From positions 58,488 through 122,487 of the forward strand of contig CALUQR010000005.1 in NCBI GenBank assembly GCA_944322965.1: a DNA stretch of 64,000 nucleotides. The letters are read 5' to 3'. Made by a program: the position numbers and the translations under genes. This document shows positions 7,630 through 15,929 of this stretch, in pieces. Source of the stretch: Vulcanimicrobiota bacterium (GTDB taxonomy: Bacteria; Vulcanimicrobiota; Xenobia; Xenobiales; Xenobiaceae). The notes below the pieces were generated by a model. The model was not told where the DNA came from. It searched no databases and saw nothing but the letters and a program-made list of their open reading frames with translations. Numbering within the stretch: position 1 is the stretch's first letter; the number at the start of each line of letters is the position of its first letter.

Positions 7630-9873
7630 ATGGCGAGCATCAGACTTAATGATAATGCGGCTTTAGCAGCCCAGAGGGCGGCTGAGGAGATCGCGCGTCG
7701 GAAGGCCGAGGAAGAAGCTCGCAAACGAGAAGAAGAAAAGATCCGTCTCGAAAAGAAGAAGGCTGAGGAAGCTAAAAAACTCCAGGAGCAGAAAAAGGCG
7801 GACGAGGCCAAAAAGCTCCAGGATAATCAGAAGGCCCAAGGCTCCAAGGAGACTAAGGGGGGCGCGGACGCCGGTCAGAAGGTGCTGACTCAAGATTATG
7901 AGCAGCGCTTGAGCGACCTTTATTATCAGCAGCGTACGGAGAGTAAAGAGCTGCAGAGCCAGGGCGAGTCTCCCACTTTGGCGGACGAAGTTAAGGGCTT
8001 CGATCAGAAGTTGGTGGAGGCGGGGTTAATCGAGCCGGCCGCGGAGGGGGCTTCGGAAGCGGAACAGACGGAGCGCGCCAGCCAAGTCTTAGATTTAATG
8101 GCTCAAGGGGCCGAGTCCCAAGGTGAGAGTAAGCAGGCGGAGGGCTTGCGCGACCTCTCTAAGGGTTTAGAGTCGGGGAGTGAGGAGCTCAAGGAGGCCA
8201 GCGGTCTCAATTCCATCTTAGAGGGCGCGGCTGAAGGATCCGTTACGGGGGCTGAGATTGGCCAGGCTTTAGGGGGTAAGATTGGCGAGGCTATCGGCCG
8301 CGGCGCCGGGGCCTTAGGCGGAGTTGTCAAGAACGCCGTCGAGGTGGGCTTAGATAAGGCTAAAGAGGCGGGCGGCTACATCCAAGAGGGTTTAAAATCG
8401 CTGGCTGATAAGGTCGGTCTGGGCGACGAGGTCGAGCGCATCTCCGATAAGGCCCAAGAGGGTAAGGAGAAGGGCGCTGAAGTTGGGCGCGAGTGGGCCG
8501 GTCCTTTAGGCGAGGTCGTAGGCGGAGTTGTGGGGGCGAAGGTCGGAGCGGCCGGCGAGGCTTTGGGAATTGTAGACTCTAGCAAGGTTAAGAGCCTCTT
8601 CGATAAGGGGGCTAAGCTCAATAGCTTTAGGGGTGAGATCTTAAAGGACGGCAAGTTCGTCGACGAGGCCTTTGGGGTTACTTCTAAAGTCGCCGATAAG
8701 TTGTCGGAGAGCAAGTTGGGTTCCAAAGTCTTAGATGTAGCCGGGAAGATAGGCGACAGTAAAGCCGTTAAAATGGGTGTAGAGGCCTTTAATAAGGTCA
8801 GCGATATCAAAGTCCTTTCGGCGGGTAGTAAGGCCGTCTCCTTAGCTAACTCTATCCGGGAAGGGGATGTGACCGGCGCTTTAGAGTCTGGCTTCGAGCT
8901 GGCGGAAAAGACGATTGAGCTCGGCGAGGATCGGATCGAAGCCACCGCTAAGAAGGTCGCCGAAAAGGCTAAGGATAGTAAAGTCTTAAATAAGGCCAAA
9001 GATATCGGCTCCAGCATCTGGGACGGCATTAAGGACTTGGGCGGCAAGGCGCTCGATAAGGTCAAGGATGTCGGCGGCAAGGCCTTCAATGCGGCTGAGG
9101 ATTTTGGCGGCAAGGTGGTCGACGGCGCTAAGGATATCGGCGGTAAGGTTGTCGATGGCGTCAAGGACGTGGGCGGTAAAGTGATCGACGGCGTTAAAGA
9201 TGTCGGTGGCAATGTCCTCAATAAGATCAACGACAGTAAAGTCGTTAAAGGTCTTAAGGATGTCGGCGGTAAGGTCGTCGACGGTATCCAAGATCTGGGT
9301 GGCAAGGCTGCTACCAAGCTTAAAGATAGTAAGTTGCTTAACGGAGCTAAGGCCATTGGCGGCAAGCTGCTCGACGGCGTCCAAGATTTGGGCGGCAAGG
9401 CGCTCGGTAAGCTTAAGGGCGCGGGCGGCAAAGCCTTAAATGTAGCCAAGAATGTCGGGGGAACGGTCTTAGAAAAGGGCGGTAAGGTGGTCGATACCGT
9501 CACCGACGCCGCTTCTAAGGTTGGCAATACTGCGGCTTCGAAGATTTTAGGTAAGGGCTTAGGTAAAGCTATCCCCATCTTAGAGGCTGGAGTAGGGGTC
9601 GGTAAGACTGTGGCCGGCGCCAGCGCCATCTGCGAGGCTAACGAGGCCTTACGCCAGGCGGAGGCCAGTGGCGATCAGCAGGCGATAGACGCCGCCAACG
9701 CCGCTAAAGCGGATGGCATAGCCAGTGTAGTAGGGGGTGTGGCGGATACCGTCTCCGGCGTGGCTACGGTAGTGGCTCTCGCCTGTCCTGTGGCGGCCCC
9801 CATTGCCGGCGCCGTAGCTGTGGGAGCCCAGGTCGTCTCCTTCGCGGCGGATCTCTTCGCCTTCTTCAACTAA
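7630..9873 (+). CDS. Large charged/glycine-rich protein with 11-residue repeats
   Basis: This 747-residue protein is of no recognised family. Residues about 5-70 are a highly charged Lys/Glu/Ala/Arg segment, likely a long helix or coiled coil (KAEEEARKREEEK). Residues about 200-330 are Gly/Ala-rich. From about 457 to 620 there are a dozen 11-residue repeats of the type VKDVGGKVVDG, with two 9-residue variants (INDSKVVKG and LKDSKLLNG). The last 100 residues (from about 643) are hydrophobic and Gly/Ala-rich, ending ADLFAFFN, and match the end of the protein at 10172. There is no Sec signal. Start: ATG with GGGAG a few bases upstream; a small GTGCT/AGCAC hairpin (7601-7613) lies just before. 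Hendecad repeats are typical of LEA proteins and synucleins, which bind membranes; a membrane-active or secreted role is inference. Confidence 0.8.
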   Translation: MASIRLNDNAALAAQRAAEEIARRKAEEEARKREEEKIRLEKKKAEEAKKLQEQKKADEAKKLQDNQKAQGSKETKGGADAGQKVLTQDYEQRLSDLYYQQRTESKELQSQGESPTLADEVKGFDQKLVEAGLIEPAAEGASEAEQTERASQVLDLMAQGAESQGESKQAEGLRDLSKGLESGSEELKEASGLNSILEGAAEGSVTGAEIGQALGGKIGEAIGRGAGALGGVVKNAVEVGLDKAKEAGGYIQEGLKSLADKVGLGDEVERISDKAQEGKEKGAEVGREWAGPLGEVVGGVVGAKVGAAGEALGIVDSSKVKSLFDKGAKLNSFRGEILKDGKFVDEAFGVTSKVADKLSESKLGSKVLDVAGKIGDSKAVKMGVEAFNKVSDIKVLSAGSKAVSLANSIREGDVTGALESGFELAEKTIELGEDRIEATAKKVAEKAKDSKVLNKAKDIGSSIWDGIKDLGGKALDKVKDVGGKAFNAAEDFGGKVVDGAKDIGGKVVDGVKDVGGKVIDGVKDVGGNVLNKINDSKVVKGLKDVGGKVVDGIQDLGGKAATKLKDSKLLNGAKAIGGKLLDGVQDLGGKALGKLKGAGGKALNVAKNVGGTVLEKGGKVVDTVTDAASKVGNTAASKILGKGLGKAIPILEAGVGVGKTVAGASAICEANEALRQAEASGDQQAIDAANAAKADGIASVVGGVADTVSGVATVVALACPVAAPIAGAVAVGAQVVSFAADLFAFFN

Positions 9874-9904
9874 ACTTTAGCTCCCTGAGGTTTAAGACTT
9901 AGAG

Positions 9905-9945
9905 ATATAAATAGGCGGCCCCCTGCGGGGGCCGCCTATTTATAT
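9905..9945 (+). terminator. Perfect 19-bp palindromic hairpin
   Basis: The arms 9905-9923 and 9927-9945 are exact inverted repeats around a TGC loop, with an AT-rich base and a GC-rich top. It lies 32 nt after the stop of the repeat protein and probably terminates transcription. The symmetrical AT-rich base would let it work in both directions. Confidence 0.7.
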
Positions 9946-9950
9946 GATCT

Positions 9951-9973
9951 AGCCCCTATAAATAGGCTTTTTT
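9951..9973 (+). terminator. Second terminator in tandem
   Basis: A short AGCC/GGCT stem encloses an AT-rich loop (9955-9964) and is followed by six T residues (9968-9973). The rest of the gap to 10172 is AT-rich, and I can assign no clear promoter in it. Confidence 0.5.
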
Positions 9974-10171
9974 ATCCTTTTTTAGACCCGCTGAGGTCGC
10001 TCTTTTAAGGAACTTTTTAAGATTTATTAAGGGGTCAGCTGAGGCTCTATGCCTATAGATACATATCTTTAAATAGAGAACGCTCACAATCGTCCCTCCT
10101 TTATCTAGACGTTTGCAGATAAAACGGTATAAATACTCTAATTAAGTTAGCGCCAAGAGGAGGACCCGGGG

Positions 10172-11317
10172 ATGACTATTAATAAGGCTGGTAGTTCTGC
10201 AAATAATAGCGCCGCCATACAGGCGCAAAGGGAAGCGGAAGAGCGCAAACGGGCGGAAGAGGCTAAGAAGAAAGAAGAAGAACGTAAACGAGCGGAAGAG
10301 GCCAAAAGGAAAAAGATAGAGGCCCAAAAAGCGGAGTTAAAAAAGGCCCAAGAGAGCTTAAAGACTCAAAAGGAACAGAAGAGCCTTGAGCCTAACGCGG
10401 GTGCTGCTAAGGATGGGGGCGGAGTGGCAGGGGGAGCCGTAACTGGCGGCGTTGGCGGCGCCTTAGATCTCCTCTCTAAAAATCTCGATATCAATAGAGC
10501 CTTCCAACAGAATCAAGGGGTAGACCAAGATAGCCAAGGCTCCGATTCACTAGATGCGGAAGTAACTGAACTCCAAAGCCAAGTAGCTAAAGAGATAGAA
10601 AGTCAGCAGGAAGAGATGATTGAGGGAGCGGTTGGAGGCGTCGATACCGCTTCAGGCGTCAATGGCGATATAAATGAAATAAAAGAAGGTCGGCAGGCAC
10701 TTAAAAAAGGCGATAAGCTCCTGAGAAAGACCAGTAGAAATACTGACAAGATTGAAGAAGCTATCGACGCTAAGATTAAAGAAACCGGTTCAGGGAATAA
10801 GCGCTTCAAGAATTTTGAGAAGCTTGGCAAAGGTTTGGATGCCACAGGAAAGGTGACCAATATTCTGGCCTTGGGGGGCAATATTAAAGATCTCGCCAAT
10901 GGTGAAGAGGTCGATGCTTTGGAGTTAACTTCCAATAGTTTAGGTGTGACCGAAACCGTTTTGGAGGCTGTTAAGGGTGGCGGCAAGAAGGCTGGTAAGG
11001 AAGTTGCCGAGGAAGCAGCAGAAAAGGGGCTTAAAAAGGTAGCTGGCAAGTTACTCCCTGGCGTTAGCATTGCAGTAGATGCTTGTGATGTGGTCACGGG
11101 GACTAAAGAAGTGATGGGAGCTATTGAAGATTGGGAGAACGCGGAGACTACTGAGGAAAGGCTAGGAGCTGTTGTGGATGGACTCGCAGGAGCATGCGAT
11201 GCTATTTCTGGTGTAGCTGGTATTGTGGGTAACTTCTTCCCTCCGGCTAAGATCGTCTCTGGGGCCTGTAGCTTAATTTCTACGGGCTTGAGCTTCTTAG
11301 GAGGTCTCTTCGATTAG
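10172..11317 (+). CDS. Charged N-terminus/glycine-rich protein, paralogue of the 7630 gene product
   Basis: This 381-residue protein is not a recognised family. The N-terminus (about residues 15-75) is a Lys/Glu/Ala/Arg helix like that of the 7630 protein (REAEERKRAEEAKKKEEE). The last 90 residues, from LLPGVSIAVDACDVVTG to LSFLGGLFD, align with the end of the 7630 protein: both contain SGVA followed by hydrophobic Gly/Ala stretches and end in an aromatic/aliphatic tail. The 11-residue repeats are missing. The start has a strong AGAGGAGGA site 8 nt upstream. The gene is more AT-rich and uses more AAA and GAA codons than its neighbours, hinting at transfer or relaxed selection. No Sec signal is visible. 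Confidence 0.8.
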   Translation: MTINKAGSSANNSAAIQAQREAEERKRAEEAKKKEEERKRAEEAKRKKIEAQKAELKKAQESLKTQKEQKSLEPNAGAAKDGGGVAGGAVTGGVGGALDLLSKNLDINRAFQQNQGVDQDSQGSDSLDAEVTELQSQVAKEIESQQEEMIEGAVGGVDTASGVNGDINEIKEGRQALKKGDKLLRKTSRNTDKIEEAIDAKIKETGSGNKRFKNFEKLGKGLDATGKVTNILALGGNIKDLANGEEVDALELTSNSLGVTETVLEAVKGGGKKAGKEVAEEAAEKGLKKVAGKLLPGVSIAVDACDVVTGTKEVMGAIEDWENAETTEERLGAVVDGLAGACDAISGVAGIVGNFFPPAKIVSGACSLISTGLSFLGGLFD

Positions 11318-11339
11318 TCCCCAGGTCGATATCTAAAAA

Positions 11340-11375
11340 GACCCTCTCCCTCAAGGTAGGGAGGGGGCTTTTTTC
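11340..11375 (+). terminator. Rho-independent terminator
   Basis: A GC-rich hairpin (CCCTCTCCCT with AGGGAGGGGG, including G-U pairs) is followed by a run of six T residues. It lies 22 nt after the stop at 11317. Confidence 0.8.
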
Positions 11376-11499
11376 TGGGTCGATTAGAGGCTTAAAGAGG
11401 GCAGGAGCTGGGAGGGGGGGAGGGAAATTTGCTATTGGTTGGGGCGGTTGAGCGCGTGACGAGGCCGCTAATCAGGAGAACTCAAGTTGGAGGAAAGTT

Positions 11500-12240
11500 A
11501 TGGCGTCGGCGTCGGCTAATGGTCAGAATGAGGCTCAGGGCGGTTCGAAGAGCGAGCGCTATACGGGCATCGTTAAATTAGTGGTCCAGGTCAATAAGGG
11601 GGAGATCACTACCCAAGCCTTCTGGGAGGGGATAGAGGCTGCCCGCGCGCAGCTCAAAGGGGTCTACGACCAGATGTGTCAGCAGGTGCGCGAGGTAGGG
11701 GAAGGGGCCGTCCATCCTAAACTCTTGGAATCTTTCTTAGCGGGGATAGACGATTGCCGCCAAGTCTTAGAGTTGGGGATGGTCCAATTTAGGACTTTTG
11801 TAGATAGCGGCGATAAGGTCCCCTTGCGGGTGGGCTTACAATTAGTCCACAAAGGGGTGACCGCCTTAGAAGACCTCAACAATAAGTTGAAAGCCATCGC
11901 CCAGGGCGACAGCTTAGTCGATAGTGAGGACGTCTTAGGGGCCGTAGGTTCTGAGGTCATGCAGGGCAGCCTGCCGCTCTCAGAGTACCCCGCCGCCTTG
12001 GGGCGCTTAAAACAGGTCTTTGAGGAGGCCTTAGAGCGAGCCCACGCCCAACAAGAAGAGGTCATAAACTTAGCTAAGAGCTTAATAGATGAGGAGGAAG
12101 ATCCCGAAGCCCAGCGCCAGACGGCCCAGATCATTATGGAGAAGATCTCCCGCCTGCAAGACGCCTACGGGGTCCTCATTATCTCCGTCCACGCCCCCCA
12201 GTATATTAAGCGCGTCCTCACCAATATGATGGTGGGCTGA
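11500..12240 (+). CDS. Protein with two copies of the helical domain found at 6599, unknown function
   Basis: Two related helical units make up this 246-residue protein. The first starts at about residue 24 (VKLVVQVNKGEITTQAFWEG), the second at about residue 148 (VLGAVGSEVMQGSLPLSEYP). The first unit shares with the 6599 protein the spacing of aromatic and hydrophobic positions and the sequence P-x-RVGL. There is no zinc ribbon, signal peptide or transmembrane segment. The start has GGAGGA at a good distance. The gene closes the block that begins at 6599 and ends 6 nt before the convergent gene at 12247. Function unknown; a soluble partner of the proteins it flanks is my inference. Confidence 0.72.
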   Translation: MASASANGQNEAQGGSKSERYTGIVKLVVQVNKGEITTQAFWEGIEAARAQLKGVYDQMCQQVREVGEGAVHPKLLESFLAGIDDCRQVLELGMVQFRTFVDSGDKVPLRVGLQLVHKGVTALEDLNNKLKAIAQGDSLVDSEDVLGAVGSEVMQGSLPLSEYPAALGRLKQVFEEALERAHAQQEEVINLAKSLIDEEEDPEAQRQTAQIIMEKISRLQDAYGVLIISVHAPQYIKRVLTNMMVG

Positions 12241-12246
12241 GGATCC

Positions 12247-13398
12247 CTAAACTTTAAAACCTGCGGCCTGGAGCTTAGAGCGCAAGGCCGCTTTATTTTT
12301 GTCCCCCAAATCGCGCTCTAAAGCCTTAAGTAAGAGCTGCCACTGGGTGGGGGTAGGGGCGCGCCGCCAATTAGCTAGGACCCAGCCCACCACCGAGGGG
12401 GGGATCTCTTTAGGTTGGGGGGGCTTAGACTCGGTAACGGGAGAGGCCTCTGGCGGGGCGGGCTCCTCTAAGCAAGCGAGGATCCGCTCTAAGTCGTTGA
12501 GGCGCTCTAAGGAGAGTAAGAGGTGGGCGCGCACCTCTAAATCGTCCTCTAAGCTGAGCCACTCTAAAAGGACGGGCACATTATCTAAGAGGTCGGCCAG
12601 GCGCTGGCGCAAATGGCGGTCGGGATGGAAGATTAAGAGCGCCGTCTGGGCGCTATGTTGGGCCAAGAGATGGCGGGCTATCTGGACTAATTGGGGCTGG
12701 CGGTTCCATTGGGGGTGGCGCAAGATCCAGGCTAAGACTTGGGGGTTGAGTTGGAGTTGGCCCTCTACCCCCATCTGCCAGACCTCTTGGCGCATCTGGG
12801 GGGAGGTTAAGGGTCCTAAAAAGAGTTCGAGGCTGGGGATCTGGTCTTCAGAGTAGAGGGCGGCTAGGGCCGTCTGGGCTTCGCGCCCCGAACCGGCGTG
12901 GGAGACTAAGCGCTCCCGCTCGCTAGGGCTCAGCTGGGGCCAGGAGGCGTAGCCCAAGGGGTAGAGGGCCAGTAAGACCTGGTGGCGCAACATCTCCAAT
13001 TGGCTCAAACTGGGATTCTCTAAAGGTTGATAGGCGTAGATCTCGTCTACTATCTCCTCTTCGGGATTGTGGCGCAGGGAGCGCTGACCATCGCGTTGGC
13101 GCAGGTAGAGGAGCCCATCTTGGCCCAGCATCAGGGTGCGCCCCATCTCGGCGGGGGGCTGGAGGGGGAGGAAGCGATTTTCGCTCCAGCGGCGCACTTG
13201 GCTGCCCACTTGCTCCCCGCTGCGCGTGCGGCGGATGACGCAGGCTTGGGCCGTATAGCCGCTCAAGGTGCGTTGGGCGATCTCTAGCCACTGGCGGAGG
13301 CGGGCTTGGGAGGAGGGGATGATCTGGCCGTGGGAATCCAGCTCCAAAAGCGGGAGGCGGTCCTCTAAGTAGAGGTGGAGATCATCTATAGGCGGCAT
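12247..13398 (-). CDS. Hypothetical protein, helical-repeat-like
   Basis: I do not recognise this 383-residue protein. It is Leu- and Gln-rich. In its central part (about residues 150-310) it shows repeated amphipathic helices of the HEAT-like type (LEWLSLEDDLEVRAHLLLSL). A Pro/Glu-rich linker (about 312-335) leads to a final helical segment. No signal peptide, membrane helix or catalytic motif is visible. The start has AGGAGG just upstream. It is transcribed divergently from pilT and converges on the 11500 gene. Confidence 0.6.
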   Translation of the reverse strand: MPPIDDLHLYLEDRLPLLELDSHGQIIPSSQARLRQWLEIAQRTLSGYTAQACVIRRTRSGEQVGSQVRRWSENRFLPLQPPAEMGRTLMLGQDGLLYLRQRDGQRSLRHNPEEEIVDEIYAYQPLENPSLSQLEMLRHQVLLALYPLGYASWPQLSPSERERLVSHAGSGREAQTALAALYSEDQIPSLELFLGPLTSPQMRQEVWQMGVEGQLQLNPQVLAWILRHPQWNRQPQLVQIARHLLAQHSAQTALLIFHPDRHLRQRLADLLDNVPVLLEWLSLEDDLEVRAHLLLSLERLNDLERILACLEEPAPPEASPVTESKPPQPKEIPPSVVGWVLANWRRAPTPTQWQLLLKALERDLGDKNKAALRSKLQAAGFKV

Positions 13399-13568
13399 GC
13401 GCCCTCCTTGGCAATTGAGAATGAAAGGGGATTACTTACGAACAATTTGGCGCTTTTCTTGCAGGGCAATCTTGGCAAATGCTAGAAAAAATCCTCCCGT
13501 TTTAGGTGATTTCTCTCAGTCAGCCCTTCCGTAGGGGGGACTGGCGGTTATTAGATAAAGGTGGGACC

Positions 13569-14687
13569 ATGAACAACTTGATCGACGCCCATGAACTTAA
13601 CTTAGACGATCTGCTGACTACCATGGTAGACCGCGGCGCTTCGGACCTCCATATTAAGGTGGGCAGCGCTCCCATGATCCGGGTCGACGGCGAGTTGACC
13701 CCGGCCACTTACGAGATCTTAGACGCCACCATGGTGCGCAGACTCTGCGAGAGTATTTTGACCGACGAACAGAAGGCCAAATTTATCGCCGATAAAGAGT
13801 TAGACTTAGCCTACAGCGTGCCCGGCCTCTCCCGTTTCCGCGTCAACATCTACCTGCAGCGCACTACCTGGGGCGCCGCCTTCCGCGTCATCCCCTCCCG
13901 TCCTCTGACCTTAGAGGAGTTGAAGATGCCCCAGACGGTCGCCGATCTGGCTATGCGCCCGCGCGGTTTAGTCTTAGTTACCGGTCCCACCGGTTCGGGT
14001 AAGTCGACCACTTTGGCGGCCATGATCGACCATATCAACGAGTGTCGGCGCTGCCACATCGTCACCATTGAAGACCCCATCGAATTCTTACATAAGGATA
14101 AAAACTCCGTCATCTGCCAGCGCGAGGTGGGAGCCGATACCCACAGCTTCGGCCAGGCTCTAAAGCACGTCTTGCGCCAAGACCCGGACGTCATCCTCAT
14201 CGGCGAGATGCGCGACTTAGAGACGACCCAGATCGCCATCTCGGCGGCTGAAACGGGCCACCTAGTCTTGGCCACCTTGCACACTAACTCCGCCGCCTCC
14301 ACCGTAGACCGCGTGATCGACATCTTCCCGCCCCACCAACAGCAGCAGGTGCGTATGCAGCTCTCCGTCTGTTTGGAGGGCATTATGTGTCAGAGCTTAT
14401 TGCCCAAGGCCAAAGGCGGGGGGCGCGTCATGGCTATGGAGCTCATGCCTATGATCCCGGCGGTGCGCAACTTGATCCGCGAAGGTAAGACCCACCAGAT
14501 CCCCTCCGCTATCCAGACTGGCCGCCAGTTCGGACTCTTGAGCTTCGATATGTCCCTGCGCAACCTCTACCAGCAGGGTCTCATCACTTACGAAGAGGGC
14601 TTGGCCAAGGCCCACAGTCCGGAGGAGTTCAACCGTTTGATCACCAATCCCAACGCGGCCAGCGTTCCCGCACAGGCTCAGGATTAA
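13569..14687 (+). CDS. pilT: PilT twitching-motility ATPase
   Basis: PilT is the hexameric ATPase that powers type IV pilus retraction at the inner membrane. All hallmarks are present: Walker A GPTGSGKST, the Asp box VTIEDPIEF, Walker B DPDVILIGEMRD and the His box GHLVLATLHTNSA. An N-terminal PAS-like domain (SDLHIKVGS) precedes the RecA fold. The ATG at 13569, which gives an N-terminus of family type, is preferred over a TTG 63 nt upstream. A degenerate paralogue follows 54 nt downstream. No other pilus genes lie in the window. Confidence 0.95.
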   Translation: MNNLIDAHELNLDDLLTTMVDRGASDLHIKVGSAPMIRVDGELTPATYEILDATMVRRLCESILTDEQKAKFIADKELDLAYSVPGLSRFRVNIYLQRTTWGAAFRVIPSRPLTLEELKMPQTVADLAMRPRGLVLVTGPTGSGKSTTLAAMIDHINECRRCHIVTIEDPIEFLHKDKNSVICQREVGADTHSFGQALKHVLRQDPDVILIGEMRDLETTQIAISAAETGHLVLATLHTNSAASTVDRVIDIFPPHQQQQVRMQLSVCLEGIMCQSLLPKAKGGGRVMAMELMPMIPAVRNLIREGKTHQIPSAIQTGRQFGLLSFDMSLRNLYQQGLITYEEGLAKAHSPEEFNRLITNPNAASVPAQAQD

Positions 14688-14741
14688 TCCCTTGTGAGGA
14701 GAGGCGGCGCCCCGACCCGTCAGGAAAGGCTTGAGGAATAG

Positions 14742-15809
14742 ATGAACGTCAAAGAATTATTCACCAGTATGGTGCAGCGCAAAGCTTCCCACTTGCACTT
14801 AGTGCCGGGGAGTCCCATCTTGATGCGCATTAATAAACAACTGGTGGGTATGGACGGGCCAGTTTTAACCCCCCAAGATACGGAGGCCTTCGGCAACGCC
14901 CTCATGGGCGAGGCTCTGCAAGATGAGTTTGAGGAGCGTCTGGAGTGCGACTTCGCCTTCAGTGTGCCCGGCCTCTCGCGCTTTAGGGTCAATATCTACC
15001 GCCACCGGGGCCATGTGGCCTGCGTGGTCTCCGCCTGTCCCCCTCTGCCCCCCTCCTTAGAGGAGTTGGCCGTGCCGGAGCTCATCCGCCAACAGGTGGC
15101 CGCCGCCCCCTCGGGACTCATCTTAGTCTGCAGTCCCCGCCAATCGGGGCGCAGCAGTACGGTGGCGGCCTTAGTCGATCACCTCTTGCAGACCCGCTGC
15201 TGCCAGATCGTCTCCCTGGAGGAGCCCTTAGAGTTTAGTTACCGCAACCAGAAGGGGGCTATCTGCCAGCGGGAGATTGGCGCGGACGTCTTAGGTTACA
15301 AAGAAGCCTTTGCCGGTTTAGGGCGGGAGGGAGCGGACGTAGTCGTCCTACCCCGCTTTGACGACTTAGAGATCGTGCGCGAGGGCTTCAAATTGGCCAC
15401 TACGGGCACTTTGGTTATCGCCTCCGCCCTGTGCGGGTCGGTGCAGACCATGATCGAGAATATTATCGATCTCTATCCGGCCCATCTCAACCAGCATTGC
15501 CGCTACACTTTGGCCGCCGCCCTGCGAGTTATGACTAGTCAGGTCCTGGTGGGTAAGGCTTCGGGCGAAGGGTTGATGCCCGCCTTCGAGATCCTCTTGA
15601 CGACCCCCAAGTTGAAAGAGTTGATCCGGGATAATAAGATCGCCCAGCTCACCCCTTACATGTCCGCTTCGGCCCGCGAATACGGTATGGCCACCCAAGA
15701 GATGGCCTTGCGCTTTTTGGTGCGCAAGAATCTGGTCACTATGGACGAGGCTATGCGCCAGAGCTCCAGGCCGGATGATTTCAAGAAGATTATGAGCTTG
15801 CCTTACTAA
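14742..15809 (+). CDS. PilT-like protein with degenerate ATPase motifs
   Basis: The protein aligns with the preceding PilT along its whole length (SHLHLVPGSP, FAFSVPGLSRFRVNIYRHRG, AICQREIGAD). The nucleotide site is eroded. Walker A reads SPRQSGRSS, with Arg137 in place of the catalytic lysine. The Walker B/Arg segment LIGEMRD has become VLPRFDD, so the glutamate is gone. The His box HLVLATLHT has become TLVIASALC, losing both histidines. Flanking structural residues are conserved and the frame is intact over 355 residues, so this is probably a maintained pseudo-ATPase, perhaps a hetero-oligomer partner or regulator of PilT. Co-transcription with pilT is likely. Confidence 0.88.
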   Translation: MNVKELFTSMVQRKASHLHLVPGSPILMRINKQLVGMDGPVLTPQDTEAFGNALMGEALQDEFEERLECDFAFSVPGLSRFRVNIYRHRGHVACVVSACPPLPPSLEELAVPELIRQQVAAAPSGLILVCSPRQSGRSSTVAALVDHLLQTRCCQIVSLEEPLEFSYRNQKGAICQREIGADVLGYKEAFAGLGREGADVVVLPRFDDLEIVREGFKLATTGTLVIASALCGSVQTMIENIIDLYPAHLNQHCRYTLAAALRVMTSQVLVGKASGEGLMPAFEILLTTPKLKELIRDNKIAQLTPYMSASAREYGMATQEMALRFLVRKNLVTMDEAMRQSSRPDDFKKIMSLPY

Positions 15810-15929
15810 GAGGGGCGTCTTTATGGACTGGGGTCCTCTCTCGCTCTTTCAGCAGGGCGGGAGGGGGCTCTAGCCCGTTTTAGTCACTTTTAGCGTCCCC
15901 AGGAAGGCTAATCGGAGGTTCTAGAGAGC

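Noticed and set aside
9200..9439. Other open frames in the repeat region on both strands
   Set aside because: Repetition of an 11-codon unit without stops opens all frames. Only one has a ribosome binding site and full-length coding character.
8376..9629. A 417-codon open frame on the minus strand opposite the 11-residue repeats
   Set aside because: It mirrors the repeated, biased codons of the plus-strand gene. The translation is Pro/Ser/Leu/Thr low-complexity and has no start signal.
14742..15809. Calling the second PilT-like gene PilU
   Set aside because: PilU keeps the Walker motifs; this protein has lost the Walker lysine, glutamate and His box.
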